This document shows positions 26,868-33,862 of a DNA stretch of 64,000 nucleotides, piece by piece; position 1 is the first letter of the stretch, and every line of letters begins with the position of its first letter. The stretch comes from Halodurantibacterium flavum (GTDB lineage: Bacteria; Pseudomonadota; Alphaproteobacteria; Rhodobacterales; Rhodobacteraceae): the NCBI RefSeq assembly GCF_042681825.1, contig NZ_JBHUGH010000036.1, positions 1 through 64,000 of the forward strand, read 5' to 3'. The translations under genes were made by a program, and so were the position numbers. Below the pieces are notes generated by a model. The model did no database searches. It was not told the DNA's origin and was given only the letters and a program-made list of their open reading frames with translations.

Positions 26868-27023
26868 ATGAAAGCATTCATCGCCGCTATCGTGGTCGCT
26901 GTAGCTGTGGCTGCCGGTGCTGCCTATGTGCTCGACAACCGCTTTCAGATGACCAGCCCGGAGGCGTTCACGACCGAAGGCGCGCGCCCGAATTCGCCGG
27001 GCGGCAATCTCGTGCAGTTCTGA
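26868..27023 (+). CDS. 51-residue single-helix membrane or exported peptide
   Basis: An ATG preceded by AAGGAGGGG at ideal spacing opens a 51-residue frame. The N terminus (about 2-22, AFIAAIVVAVAVAAGAAYV) is a signal peptide or membrane anchor, followed by a short soluble tail with SPEAFTTEGARPN. A TACAAT sequence at 26838-26843 could be a -10 box. The strong ribosome site, low-complexity helix and neat fit between mrp and moeA support a real gene. Function unknown; a small accessory peptide of the formate dehydrogenase region is possible. Confidence 0.65.
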   Translation: MKAFIAAIVVAVAVAAGAAYVLDNRFQMTSPEAFTTEGARPNSPGGNLVQF

Positions 27024-27025
27024 AC

Positions 27026-29155
27026 TCAGAGCCCGAAACTGCCATAGGGCAGAAAACGCACCAAGTCGCCCGGCTTTACATGCCGGGCGCCGTCGTCCAG
27101 TTCGACCAGACCTTCCGCCCAGCTGAGGCCGCTGATCCGCCCCGATCCTTCGGAGCGGAAGACCTCTGCCTGACCCTCGGGCGTCAACCTTGCGCGCAGA
27201 TACTCCCGCCGCCCGGCTTTTTTGCGTTTTTCAAAGGCTGCGGGTACGTCGAACCCCATCGGCGCGGTCCAGCCAGCGCCTGACAGCATCGACAGCGCCG
27301 GTCGCCCGAAGATCAGCGTACAGACGAAGGCCGCGACCGGATTGCCGGGCAAGCCGAAGACCGGGACGCCCTGCCACAGCGCAAGGGCCAGCGGGCGCCC
27401 CGGCTTGATGGCGATCCGCCAGCTTTGGAGCGTCCCCGCCTCGCGCAGCAGGGCCGATACGTGGTCTTCATCCCCCGCCGACGCGCCGCCGGAGGTCAGG
27501 ATCACATCCGCCTGCTGCGCGCCCTCATCCAGTCGTTCCGCAAGGGCGCGCCGGTCATCCCCGACATGCCCCAGATCGACCGGCGTGTAGCCCCAGCGCG
27601 CCGCAAGCGCCAGAAGCATCGGCCGGTTGGCGTCATGGATGCGCCCGGGCTTGGTCAGATCGGTCGAAAGATCCGGCTCGATCTCATCCCCCGTCGACAA
27701 GACGCCGACGCGCAGCCGGCGAAAGACGTCCAGGGTTCCGAGGCCTGTCGCGGCGAGCAGCGCAAGATCCGGCGCGCGCAGCACGTGTCCGGCGGGCAGG
27801 GCGCGGTCGCCGGCGCTCAGATCCTCGCCCGCACGGCGGGTGTTCGCGCCCTTGCGGACGGGTCCTTCAAAGGCGATGCGCTGTCCGTCGGTGGAACAGT
27901 CTTCCTCCAGCACCACGGTATCGACGCCTTGGGGCAGGATCGCGCCGGTCAGGATGCGCAGGGCGTGGCCGGGCGTTACCGCTCCCTGAAACGGCACCCC
28001 GGCCGCCGCCCGCCCGGGCACAAGCGGCAAAAGCTGCGGCCCCTCGCCGGTCGCATCGTGGGCAAAGCCATACCCGTCCACCGCAGAATTCGGCGCCGGA
28101 GGGTTGGAGCGCCGGGCCACCGCGTCCCGCGCCAGAACCCGGCTGTCGGCCCGCGCCAGATCCACGGTTTCCGTTTCTACGACCGGTTCCAGACGGGCGC
28201 GCAGCAGGGCGAGCGCCTCATCCACCGGGGTCCAGTTCACACCGGCCGGCAGAGCGAAACAGTCGTTGCGCAGACGCGGCGGTGCGAGGCGGGGCGTCGT
28301 CGCGGCTTTCAACTGCGCCTCGGCGCCGACGCCGAGAATCCAGCCTTCCTCGCTCAGGATCTCGGCCGAGGCATCAGGCGAGAAAACCGCGCCTATATCG
28401 GGACCGAGCGCCATGAGCGCGCGCGCCAGAAGCCGCACCTGGGCCTCATCCCTGATGGCGCCGGTCCGGGCGATCTCATCCGTGACAGCCCCGGCCAGGA
28501 GCGAGGGGTAGACCTCGGCCAGAACGATCTGCGCCAGCGGCTCGAACGGCCAGACGGAAAGCTGCGTCCCGAAGCTCCGGCGCAGCTTTTGGAGCGCCGC
28601 GATGCCCAGGATCGCCTGTGACCCCACGGAGCCGGTCGTGTACAGCTTCCAGCAGCTTTGCGCCCGGGGCACCCGCTGTTCGACCAGCCGGCGTTCCGGC
28701 AGCCCGTGCCCGTGACGCTCGGTCCCGCGTTCCGGCAAGGCGGGCAGGTCCAGCGCCGCGGGACGCCCCCAGAAGGGGCCCATGCCGGGAAAGCCCTGGT
28801 TGATGGTGGCGGCAAGCTCGAACCGGTTGTTGCGGTTGTCGGGATCGTCGTTGATGCGCGCGGCGATCCAGTCCCACAGGGCCAGCGCCGAGGGGCGACC
28901 GGTCAGCGCCGCCGCAAGGCCGCGCGGATATCCGAACGGAAAATCGGCACCGATCAACAGCCTCTCGCCTTTGGACAGGCTTTCGCGCGCCAGCGTTTGC
29001 AGCGCCTCGACAGCGCTCGCGCGGGTGCGGAAATAGGTGGTCTCGACCTGATCGCCGGCGGCAACGGCGAGCCATATCGCATCGGGCGACGGACGGGCGG
29101 GCGACGGAACCGACGCCGCTGACCAGTCGATTACCGCGATGCGATCGAACCTCAC
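27026..29155 (-). CDS. moeA: MoeA with a fused N-terminal uncharacterised domain
   Basis: 709 residues from a GTG overlapping the mobB stop (GTGA). The C-terminal part (about 298-709) is a full MoeA: SNPPAPNSAVDGYGFA, ILTGAILPQGVDTVV, STGDEI, SGGASAGDEDHV and GLPGNPVAAFV. It inserts molybdate into molybdopterin. Residues 1-285 are an extra domain opening RFDRIAVIDWSAA, with ADFPFGYPRGLA and NNRFELAATIN; related stand-alone proteins have been labelled as involved in molybdopterin guanine dinucleotide synthesis, without proof. No stop or start codon cluster separates the two parts. Confidence 0.87.
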   Translation of the reverse strand: MRFDRIAVIDWSAASVPSPARPSPDAIWLAVAAGDQVETTYFRTRASAVEALQTLARESLSKGERLLIGADFPFGYPRGLAAALTGRPSALALWDWIAARINDDPDNRNNRFELAATINQGFPGMGPFWGRPAALDLPALPERGTERHGHGLPERRLVEQRVPRAQSCWKLYTTGSVGSQAILGIAALQKLRRSFGTQLSVWPFEPLAQIVLAEVYPSLLAGAVTDEIARTGAIRDEAQVRLLARALMALGPDIGAVFSPDASAEILSEEGWILGVGAEAQLKAATTPRLAPPRLRNDCFALPAGVNWTPVDEALALLRARLEPVVETETVDLARADSRVLARDAVARRSNPPAPNSAVDGYGFAHDATGEGPQLLPLVPGRAAAGVPFQGAVTPGHALRILTGAILPQGVDTVVLEEDCSTDGQRIAFEGPVRKGANTRRAGEDLSAGDRALPAGHVLRAPDLALLAATGLGTLDVFRRLRVGVLSTGDEIEPDLSTDLTKPGRIHDANRPMLLALAARWGYTPVDLGHVGDDRRALAERLDEGAQQADVILTSGGASAGDEDHVSALLREAGTLQSWRIAIKPGRPLALALWQGVPVFGLPGNPVAAFVCTLIFGRPALSMLSGAGWTAPMGFDVPAAFEKRKKAGRREYLRARLTPEGQAEVFRSEGSGRISGLSWAEGLVELDDGARHVKPGDLVRFLPYGSFGL

Positions 29156-29646
29156 AGCCCCACCTCGCGCAGGATGAAGTCGGCGATCGCGCCCGTGTCG
29201 TCGAGATCGAAGAGCGGAACCGAGAGTCCGGACAGCGCGCTGTCGCTTGCCACGGCGCGCACCGTCGGATCGGTTGCGGCCAGCAGATCGCGTGCGGCGG
29301 CGGCACGATGCGCCTCGACCTTCGGGTGATCGTCGCGTTTGTAGCCCTCGACCAGCACCAGATCGACCGGCGACAGCCGCGACAGCAGCGCAGCAAGGGG
29401 CGGTTCGGGCGCATCGCGCAATTCGTGCATCAGCGCCCATCGCCGCCCCGACGCCAGCAGGACCTCTTGCGCGCCCGCGGCCCGGTGGCGGTAGCTGTCC
29501 CGCCCCGGCTGGTCGATATCGACGTTGTGATGGGCGTGCTTGATCGTCGAGACCGTAAGGCCGCGCCCGACGATCTCTGTCACCAGACGCTCGACAAGGC
29601 CGGTCTTGCCGGTGTTCTTCCAGCCCACGATACCGTAAAGCTTCAT
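29152..29646 (-). CDS. mobB: Molybdopterin-guanine dinucleotide biosynthesis adaptor MobB
   Basis: 164 residues, the standard length. The P-loop GWKNTGKTGL (about 8-17), TIKHAHHNVDID and VLVEGYKRDDHPKVE are all family hallmarks. MobB is a GTP-binding helper of MobA in making the MGD form of the cofactor used by formate dehydrogenase. The ATG overlaps the mobA stop by four bases, and its own stop overlaps the moeA GTG, so the trio is translationally linked. Confidence 0.92.
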   Translation of the reverse strand: MKLYGIVGWKNTGKTGLVERLVTEIVGRGLTVSTIKHAHHNVDIDQPGRDSYRHRAAGAQEVLLASGRRWALMHELRDAPEPPLAALLSRLSPVDLVLVEGYKRDDHPKVEAHRAAAARDLLAATDPTVRAVASDSALSGLSVPLFDLDDTGAIADFILREVGL

Positions 29647-30278
29647 ATCCCGTCCCGCAAAGTCTTTCGCAGAATCTGCTCCGCCAGCGCCATATCCTCG
29701 GGCGTGTTCACGTTGAAGAAGGGATCGTGCGGACCGACCGGAAAACACGCCGTTCCCGCGCCGTGCCGATCGGTCCAGAGAACGATCTTGCGCAGCCCGT
29801 CCGCCAGCGCGGCCCGCAGATCGTCGCGCAGCGCGGTGGGCCAGAGACCGAAGGTCGGATGCCGGCGCAGCCGCCCCGTCTCATCCGGTGTGGCCGCGAG
29901 CGCGAGGCCCGAGGGGCCAGCCGCCGCTGTCAGCCGTGCAACGAGGTCCCTAGGGAAAAAGGGTGTGTCCGCTGCGGCGGTGACGATGGCCGCATAGCCC
30001 GCGGCCGCCGCCCAGTCGAGCCCGGCAAGCACGCCCGCCAAGGGCCCCGGATGGTCGGGCAGGCTGTCCGCCAGAACCGGCAGGCCCAGATCGGCAAACC
30101 GCACCGGATCGCCGTTCGCGTTAAGCGCCACGCGCGCGACCTGGGGGGCCAGACGGTCTATCACATGGTCGATCAGGCGCCGGTCGCCCAGGGCGCGCAG
30201 CCCCTTGTCCCCGCCCCCCATGCGGGTTGCGCGCCCGCCAGCAAGGATCACGCCTGCGATATGGGGCAGCTCAGTCAT
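29643..30278 (-). CDS. mobA: Molybdenum cofactor guanylyltransferase MobA
   Basis: 211 residues. The nucleotide-binding loop VILAGGRATRMGGGDKGL (about 10-27), the DHPGPLAGVLAGL segment, the metal-site TAAADTPFFP and the late NVNTPEDM are typical MobA. It transfers GMP from GTP to Mo-molybdopterin, making the bis-MGD cofactor. The chosen ATG at 30278 overlaps the fdhD stop by eight bases; a longer frame to 30338 lies inside fdhD. Confidence 0.93.
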   Translation of the reverse strand: MTELPHIAGVILAGGRATRMGGGDKGLRALGDRRLIDHVIDRLAPQVARVALNANGDPVRFADLGLPVLADSLPDHPGPLAGVLAGLDWAAAAGYAAIVTAAADTPFFPRDLVARLTAAAGPSGLALAATPDETGRLRRHPTFGLWPTALRDDLRAALADGLRKIVLWTDRHGAGTACFPVGPHDPFFNVNTPEDMALAEQILRKTLRDGI

Positions 30279-31155
30279 CCGACGCCCCCTTGCGACGGTT
30301 GCGGGCCTCATCCTCGGGGATTGCCAGCGGATCGGCATCGCGGATCAGGCGCGCCTCTCCGGACAGGCAGACAAAGCGCCGCCCCCGCATCCGTCCGATC
30401 AGCGTCAGGCCAAGCTGCCGCGCGATCTCCACCCCCCAGGCGGTAAAACCCGACCGGCTGGCGAGCACGGGAATGCCCATCATCGCAGTCTTGATCACCA
30501 TCTCCGATGTAAGCCGTCCGGTCGTGTAAAGGATCTTGTCGGCAGCCTCGATCTTTTCGGACAGCATCCAGCCCGCGATCTTGTCGACGGCGTTATGGCG
30601 GCCGACATCCTCCATGTAGATCAGCGGGCGCGGCCCCTTGCACAGCACCGTCCCGTGGATCGCCCCTGCCTCCAGATAGAGGCTCGGCGTGCGGTTGATC
30701 CGGTGCGCCAGTTCGTAAAGCCATGAGGTCCGCACGGGCGCCTGAGGCAGAACGACGCCCTCCAGCCCCTCCATCATGTCGCCAAAAACAGTGCCTACCG
30801 CACAGCCCGAGGTCCGGGTCTTCTTGCGCAGCTTTTCCTCATAGGTCGTCTGGCTGGCGGTGCGGACGACCACGGTTTCCAGTTCCTCGTCGTAATCGAC
30901 GCCCGTCACGGTTTCGTCGGGGCCAAGCATCCCCTGGTTCCGCAGGAACCCGAGCGCGAGATATTCGGGATAGTCCCCGATGGTCATCGCCGTGACGATT
31001 TCCTGGGAATTGAGAAAGATCGTCAGCGGCCGTTCCTCGACCACGTTCAGATCGACCTCGGCGCCCGACTGGTCATGCCCGACCAGCGCGCGGGTCAGGC
31101 GCGGGTTCGTCGGGTCGGGCCCGATCAGGTAATCGGTGTCGGTCAAGCTTGGCAT
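30271..31155 (-). CDS. fdhD: Formate dehydrogenase accessory sulfurtransferase FdhD
   Basis: 294 residues. It opens with the typical EERPLTIFLNSQEIVTAMTIG-type fold and contains YMEDVGRHNAVDKI and TTGRLTSEMVIK, family signatures. FdhD carries sulfur from a cysteine desulfurase to the Mo-cofactor of formate dehydrogenase. In E. coli the mobile loop has a Cys-x-x-Cys pair; here the loop reads SGCAVGTVFG, with Cys118 and no second Cys. The ATG at 31155 is preferred; the open frame continues far upstream through cytochrome gene DNA. First gene of fdhD-mobA-mobB-moeA. Confidence 0.92.
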   Translation of the reverse strand: MPSLTDTDYLIGPDPTNPRLTRALVGHDQSGAEVDLNVVEERPLTIFLNSQEIVTAMTIGDYPEYLALGFLRNQGMLGPDETVTGVDYDEELETVVVRTASQTTYEEKLRKKTRTSGCAVGTVFGDMMEGLEGVVLPQAPVRTSWLYELAHRINRTPSLYLEAGAIHGTVLCKGPRPLIYMEDVGRHNAVDKIAGWMLSEKIEAADKILYTTGRLTSEMVIKTAMMGIPVLASRSGFTAWGVEIARQLGLTLIGRMRGRRFVCLSGEARLIRDADPLAIPEDEARNRRKGASDD

Positions 31156-31218
31156 GGGCGGTCCTTTTGTGGCCCCCAACCTGCACCGGTCGGATGGGCA
31201 AAGTCCAGAGCGGCGCTG

Positions 31219-31247
31219 TTGCCAGCCAAGGGTCGGCGGCCTAGGGT
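31219..31247 (+). promoter_or_regulatory. Candidate promoter of the WD40-cytochrome gene
   Basis: TTGCCA (31219-31224) and TAGGGT (31242-31247) are spaced 17 bases apart, 26 bases upstream of the ATG at 31273. It lies in the 117-base divergent region shared with fdhD. The -10 match is moderate. Confidence 0.42.
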
Positions 31248-31272
31248 ATCGCGTCAAAAGGGGGATCAAGGG

Positions 31273-32532
31273 ATGCGCATGGCCTTCACCGCACTGCTGC
31301 TTGTGGCCGTGTCCGTGGTGTTGCCCGGCGGGACGGGAACGGCCGCCTTTGCGCAGGATCTGCGCGGGCACGGCGGCCCGGTTTCGGCGCTGGTCGTAGA
31401 GGGGGGAAAGGCGCTTTCGGGCAGTTTCGACACGCGGGTGTTGCTGTGGGACATCGGGTCCGGGACCGCACGCCGCGCCCTGCGCCTGCACGAAGGGAAC
31501 GTCACCGCCGTTGCCTTTCTGCCGGACGGTCGTCTTGTCTCGGGCGGGCAGGACGGGCGTGTGGTGGTCTGGGGCGCCGACGGCGCGCCGGAACGGGTCG
31601 AGACGCTGCATGAGGCGCCGGTGGCGGCGCTTTCGGTGGCGGCGGAAAGTGTCGCCTCGGCCGGATGGGACGGTCGGATTTTCGTAATGGACGGGGACGA
31701 TGCGCCGCGTCAGCAAGGGGGGCATGACGGGCAGGTGACCGGGCTTGCCCGGCTGCCGGACGGGCGTCTTGTCTCGGTCGGTGCCGATCTGCGTCTTGTG
31801 GTCTGGGATGGCGGCGCGCCTGCGGCGAGTATCGGCCTGCCGGCCCAGCCGAACGATCTGGCAATGGCGGGCGATGTCGCGGCGGTGGTCTTTGCCGACG
31901 GGGCGCTGCGCCTCGTGTCGCCGCTGGACGGCGTGCTGCGCGAACGTTTTCTTGCAGATCGCCCCCTGATCGCGGTCGCGGCCGCCGAAGGGCGGCTGGC
32001 CGTCGCGGCGATCGAGGGTACGGTCTGGGTGCTGGACGCCGAGGGCCAGGACCCGCCCCTGTCCATCGCGCCGGGGCAGGGGCCGGTCTGGTCGCTCGCG
32101 TTGGCGGGCGGGGAACTGTTTACCGGCGGTGGGGACGGGATCGTCCGGCGCTGGGATGCCACAACCGGCGATCCGCTGTCCGTCGCGGCCCCCGATGATC
32201 CGCGCGTTGCACAACTGACCGCCGATGGCAGCCGCGGGGCAGAGGTCTGGCGCGCCTGCGCGGTCTGTCACAGTCTTGGTCCCGATGACGGCAACCGCGC
32301 CGGTCCGACGCTGCACCGCATCTTCGGGCGCCGGATCGCGACGCTGCCGGGTTATGAGTTCTCGCCGGCCCTGCGCGGGATGGACATCGTCTGGACGCCG
32401 GAAACCGTGTCCGAACTGTTCGAACATGGCCCGGACGCCTATACGCCCGGCAGCCGGATGCCGGATCAGCGGATCACCGACGCGGGCGACCGGGCCGCGC
32501 TGATGGAGTTTCTTGCCCGCGCCAGCGAATAG
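31273..32532 (+). CDS. Exported WD40-repeat protein fused to a c-type cytochrome
   Basis: 419 residues. A signal peptide ends at AFAQ (residue 28). Residues 30-315 form WD40-like beta-propeller repeats (for example SGSFDTRVLLWD, SGGQDGRVVVW, TGGGDGIVRRWD). Residues 318-419 are a class I cytochrome c domain with haem site C329-x-x-C332-H333 and a probable axial Met396 in GSRMPDQ. It is periplasmic. Divergent from fdhD, it may be an electron partner or organising factor for the formate dehydrogenase (inference). GGGGGATCAAGGG precedes the ATG. Confidence 0.85.
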   Translation: MRMAFTALLLVAVSVVLPGGTGTAAFAQDLRGHGGPVSALVVEGGKALSGSFDTRVLLWDIGSGTARRALRLHEGNVTAVAFLPDGRLVSGGQDGRVVVWGADGAPERVETLHEAPVAALSVAAESVASAGWDGRIFVMDGDDAPRQQGGHDGQVTGLARLPDGRLVSVGADLRLVVWDGGAPAASIGLPAQPNDLAMAGDVAAVVFADGALRLVSPLDGVLRERFLADRPLIAVAAAEGRLAVAAIEGTVWVLDAEGQDPPLSIAPGQGPVWSLALAGGELFTGGGDGIVRRWDATTGDPLSVAAPDDPRVAQLTADGSRGAEVWRACAVCHSLGPDDGNRAGPTLHRIFGRRIATLPGYEFSPALRGMDIVWTPETVSELFEHGPDAYTPGSRMPDQRITDAGDRAALMEFLARASE

Positions 32533-32563
32533 TGCAGGGTGATTATTCGAGAAAGGAGACCAT

Positions 32564-33403
32564 ATGAAACTGGCACGTATCGGCGCCCCGGGGGCAGAGG
32601 TGCCCGCGCTGCTCGGCCCGGATGGCCGTTACCGCAGTCTGGTGGGGCATGTCGCCGATATCGCGGGCGAGGCGCTTTCCGACGCGGCGCTTGTGCGGAT
32701 CGCAGCACTCGACCCCGAAAAGCTGCCCGTCCTGCCCGAGGGGCGGATCGGCCCCTGCGTGGGCGCGGTGGGCAAGTTCATCTGCATCGGGTTGAACTAT
32801 GCCGATCATGCGGCCGAGGCGGGGATGCCGATACCGACCGAACCCGTAATCTTCATGAAGGCCACCAGCGCGATCTGCGGCCCCAACGACCAGATCCTGA
32901 TCCCCCGCGGGTCAGCCAAGACCGACTGGGAGGTGGAGCTGGGCATCGTCATCGGCAAGGCGGGCGTCTATATCGAGGCGGCGGATGCGATGGACCACAT
33001 CGCCGGCTACTGCGTCGTCCATGACCTGTCCGAGCGCGAATTCCAGAACGAGCGGGGCGGCACCTGGGACAAGGGCAAGGGCTGCGACACGTTCGGGCCG
33101 ATCGGCCCATGGCTCGTGACGCGGGATGAAATCGCCGATCCCCGCGCGCTGCGCCTGTGGCTGGAGGTGGATGGCGAGCGGATGCAGGACGGCAGCACCG
33201 CCACGATGATCTTCGACCTGCCAACCATCGTGTCCTATGTCAGCCAGTTCATGAGCCTCCAGCCCGGCGACGTGATCACCACCGGCACGCCCCCCGGCGT
33301 GGGCATGGGCCGGACCCCGCCCCGTTTCCTGCGTGGCGGAGAGGTCGTGACGCTCGGGATCGAGGGGCTGGGGGAACAGCGCCAGTCGGTCGGCCGCGCC
33401 TGA
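32564..33403 (+). CDS. Fumarylacetoacetate hydrolase (FAH)-family protein
   Basis: 279 residues. An N-terminal domain (about 1-70) precedes the FAH catalytic domain, which begins KFICIGLNYADHAAEAG and has PVIFMKATSAICGPND and DWEVELGIVIG, containing the acidic metal ligands, then GDVITTGTPPGVG near the end. The family includes acylpyruvases, oxaloacetate tautomerases/decarboxylases and 2-hydroxyhepta-2,4-diene-1,7-dioate isomerases. The exact substrate cannot be fixed. AAAGGAGACC just before the ATG is a strong ribosome site. Confidence 0.85.
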   Translation: MKLARIGAPGAEVPALLGPDGRYRSLVGHVADIAGEALSDAALVRIAALDPEKLPVLPEGRIGPCVGAVGKFICIGLNYADHAAEAGMPIPTEPVIFMKATSAICGPNDQILIPRGSAKTDWEVELGIVIGKAGVYIEAADAMDHIAGYCVVHDLSEREFQNERGGTWDKGKGCDTFGPIGPWLVTRDEIADPRALRLWLEVDGERMQDGSTATMIFDLPTIVSYVSQFMSLQPGDVITTGTPPGVGMGRTPPRFLRGGEVVTLGIEGLGEQRQSVGRA

Positions 33404-33426
33404 GGGCATGCCAAGCGGCGGGCATG

Positions 33427-33453
33427 AAAAAGGGGCGCAGCGCGCCCCTTTTC
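33427..33453. terminator. Bidirectional terminator between the FAH gene and trxA
   Basis: GGGGCGC (33432-33438) pairs with GCGCCCC (33442-33448) around a 3-base loop, flanked by an A-run on the left and a T-run on the right. It therefore works for both converging genes. Confidence 0.85.
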
Positions 33454-33473
33454 CGTGCGTTGGAAACGCCGGA

Positions 33474-33794
33474 TCAGACCGACTGGGCGATCCAGCTTGC
33501 CAGCGCGGCCTTGGGTGCAGCGCCCACCTTGTTCGACACGACCTCGCCATCGCGGAAGAGGAAGAGCGCCGGAATACCCCGCACGCCCATCTGGGCCGGA
33601 GCGTTCGGGTTCTCGTCCACGTTGACCTTCACGATCTTGACGCGGCCGGCATATTCTTCCGACAGTTCCTCAAGCGCGGGACCGATCTGTTTGCACGGAC
33701 CGCACCACTCTGCCCAGAAGTCCACGACGACGGGAATGTCGGATTGCCGGACTTCGGCATCGAAGGTGGCGTCGGTTACGGCGACGGTAGCCAT
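33474..33794 (-). CDS. trxA: Thioredoxin
   Basis: 106 residues, the standard thioredoxin-1 size. The redox site WCGPC is at Cys31 and Cys34, preceded by VVDFWAEW, and the cis-Pro loop RGIPALFLF is intact. A general cytoplasmic disulfide reductant. It sits 64 bases after addA on the same strand with its own candidate promoter, and ends at a bidirectional terminator. GAAAAGGAGATCACC precedes the ATG. Confidence 0.95.
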   Translation of the reverse strand: MATVAVTDATFDAEVRQSDIPVVVDFWAEWCGPCKQIGPALEELSEEYAGRVKIVKVNVDENPNAPAQMGVRGIPALFLFRDGEVVSNKVGAAPKAALASWIAQSV

Positions 33795-33833
33795 GGTGAT
33801 CTCCTTTTCGGGGGGTAGCGGCGGTTGCCCGTG

Positions 33834-33862
33834 AACCTAAGAACGCCGCAGCGGGGCGTCAA
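33834..33862 (-). promoter_or_regulatory. Candidate trxA promoter overlapping the addA stop
   Basis: On the minus strand, TTGACG (33862-33857) and TAGGTT (33839-33834) are 17 bases apart. The -35 box spans the addA stop codon. It would give a leader of about 35 bases before trxA. Confidence 0.5.
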
